From Spirodela intermedia (taxonomy: Eukaryota; Streptophyta; Magnoliopsida; Alismatales; Araceae): a stretch of DNA of 64,000 nucleotides. Made by a program: the position numbers and the translations under genes. Of this stretch, positions 63,152 through 64,000 are shown in pieces. Each line of letters opens with the position of its first letter. Position 1 is the first letter of the stretch. Location: the NCBI GenBank assembly GCA_902729315.2, contig LR746274.1, positions 4,057,037 through 4,121,036 on the forward strand, read 5' to 3'. Below the pieces are notes generated by a model. That model was not told the origin of the DNA, searched no databases, and saw nothing but the letters and a program-made list of their open reading frames with translations.

Positions 63152-64000
63152 CTGAGATGGGAGCACAAGAAGGTTTTCGGCTCAAGAAATCGATCTCAGT
63201 GATGTACTGAGTGAATTACTCCCCTCTGAATGTTACTGGAAAAATAAACTATGGGCATTCCATGAAAAGCAATCACGTATAAGAAAAATGGGCAGTGAGA
63301 ACTGAAAATATGCAGCAATAGGGTCTGTGGGAATGCGAGTTGGACTGACCGATTCAGGTTTTATGCATTAAAATGAAAGGATATCAACAACACTTTCTAA
63401 TCAAATTAAGAACCAAAATACTCTACAGAAATTTGGATAACTTGTAAAACCACCCTCAGCCCAACCCAAGCCCTGCAGATCTCTCCCTCCTGTGGGATTT
63501 TCAAGGAGAGATTTTCTTCTCTTCTAGTTATTGGTGTCTAGAGGTTTGCAGGAATGAGGTCATGGCAGGAGTGGTAATTTGTGAATTACGTGAAATTTGT
63601 CTTTGATGATCCACTTGGCCTAGTTATGGAAAGATTACGATCAATGGAGAACTAAACGTAGAAAATACAGAGTTGGAGTTCACTAAAATAACCCATGATT
63701 CGAGAAGGCATTTGAAGTTCCAGTGTTCTACATCAGTACTATATGGAGGATTTATCGTAGGAGACTCCCCCATATGGGATTAATTTTTCTCAATGAAGGG
63801 TCTCACATGGATTAATTTTTCATGGTACATTTTTTTTAATAAAATTAAAAACTAGTATTTTCCAATGAAATCGCCCTTAAAAGTAAGGATCCTGCTGTTC
63901 ATCGTTTCAGCACTTTTAAAAGCACTTTGACATTTCCTAGGCCTCCGGTTGTTAAGTTGCTACCCAGAAGAAAATACCATGAAAAGATTATGGTCCTTGA
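63152..64000 (-). other. Presumed intron of the WD40 gene
   Basis: No further exon with a WD motif is visible up to the window edge. A short duplication occurs at 63776-63820 (ATGGGATTAATTTTTCTCAA versus ATGGATTAATTTTTCATGG). Confidence 0.45.

Noticed and set aside
1-64000. A biosynthetic gene cluster or defence island
   Set aside because: The genes serve unrelated housekeeping roles. KAS I and cytochrome b5 both touch lipid metabolism but act in different compartments and show no cluster of tailoring enzymes.
1-64000. tRNA or rRNA genes
   Set aside because: I looked for T-loop GGTTCRANTCC blocks on both strands by eye and found none with a fitting acceptor stem. A covariance-model scan would be decisive.

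Overview
The window is nuclear DNA from a flowering plant. Its genes are intron-rich, with AT-rich introns and intergenic DNA, many GA/CT microsatellites, and decayed LINE and Ty1/copia elements. The proteins are plant-type: a plastid KAS I, a tail-anchored cytochrome b5, PR-1, and a two-clade plant DUF185 protein. Several first exons are strongly GC-rich (KAS I, the F-box gene, cytochrome b5). That fits a monocot outside the grasses, but the sequence does not settle the clade.

From left to right there are eight recognisable protein-coding genes. (1) A mitochondrial MidA/NDUFAF7-type (DUF185) methyltransferase lies on the minus strand. Eleven exons join in phase from 16652 down to 327, and the 3' end lies beyond base 1. 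(2) An ER cytochrome b5 lies on the minus strand at 17715-19942, in 3 exons. (3) The cytosolic phenylalanyl-tRNA synthetase alpha subunit lies on the minus strand at 21259-30269, in 18 exons giving 496 residues. (4) Plastid beta-ketoacyl-ACP synthase I lies on the plus strand at 31397-36211, in 7 exons giving 476 residues. It is head-to-head with gene 3 across 1.1 kb. (5) An F-box protein with Sel1-like repeats lies on the plus strand at 38148 to about 43785. (6) Splicing factor SF3B4/SAP49 lies on the minus strand at 45794-49162, in 9 exons giving 373 residues. (7) An intronless PR-1 (CAP superfamily) secreted protein lies on the plus strand at 51901-52407. (8) The last exon of a WD40-repeat protein, perhaps of F-box/WD40 type, lies on the minus strand at 62773-63151 and its gene continues past the right edge.

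Genes 1 to 6 form a fairly dense housekeeping block: respiration, ER electron transfer, translation, plastid fatty-acid synthesis, protein turnover and splicing. From about 49.2 kb rightward the DNA is gene-poor. It holds PR-1, a family of short GC-rich interspersed repeats, a decayed copia polymerase region and the WD40 exon.

I translated the exons and checked that the intron phases close for genes 1 to 4 and 6. Gene 5 is solid except at its C-terminus. I found no CRISPR array, no tRNA or rRNA gene, and no gene group that looks like a new system. The most useful leads are a 129-nt duplication containing the 3' splice site of the F-box gene, a tandem repeat in the promoter of the DUF185 gene, an extended CAPE-bearing tail on PR-1, and an unclassified repeat family around PR-1.
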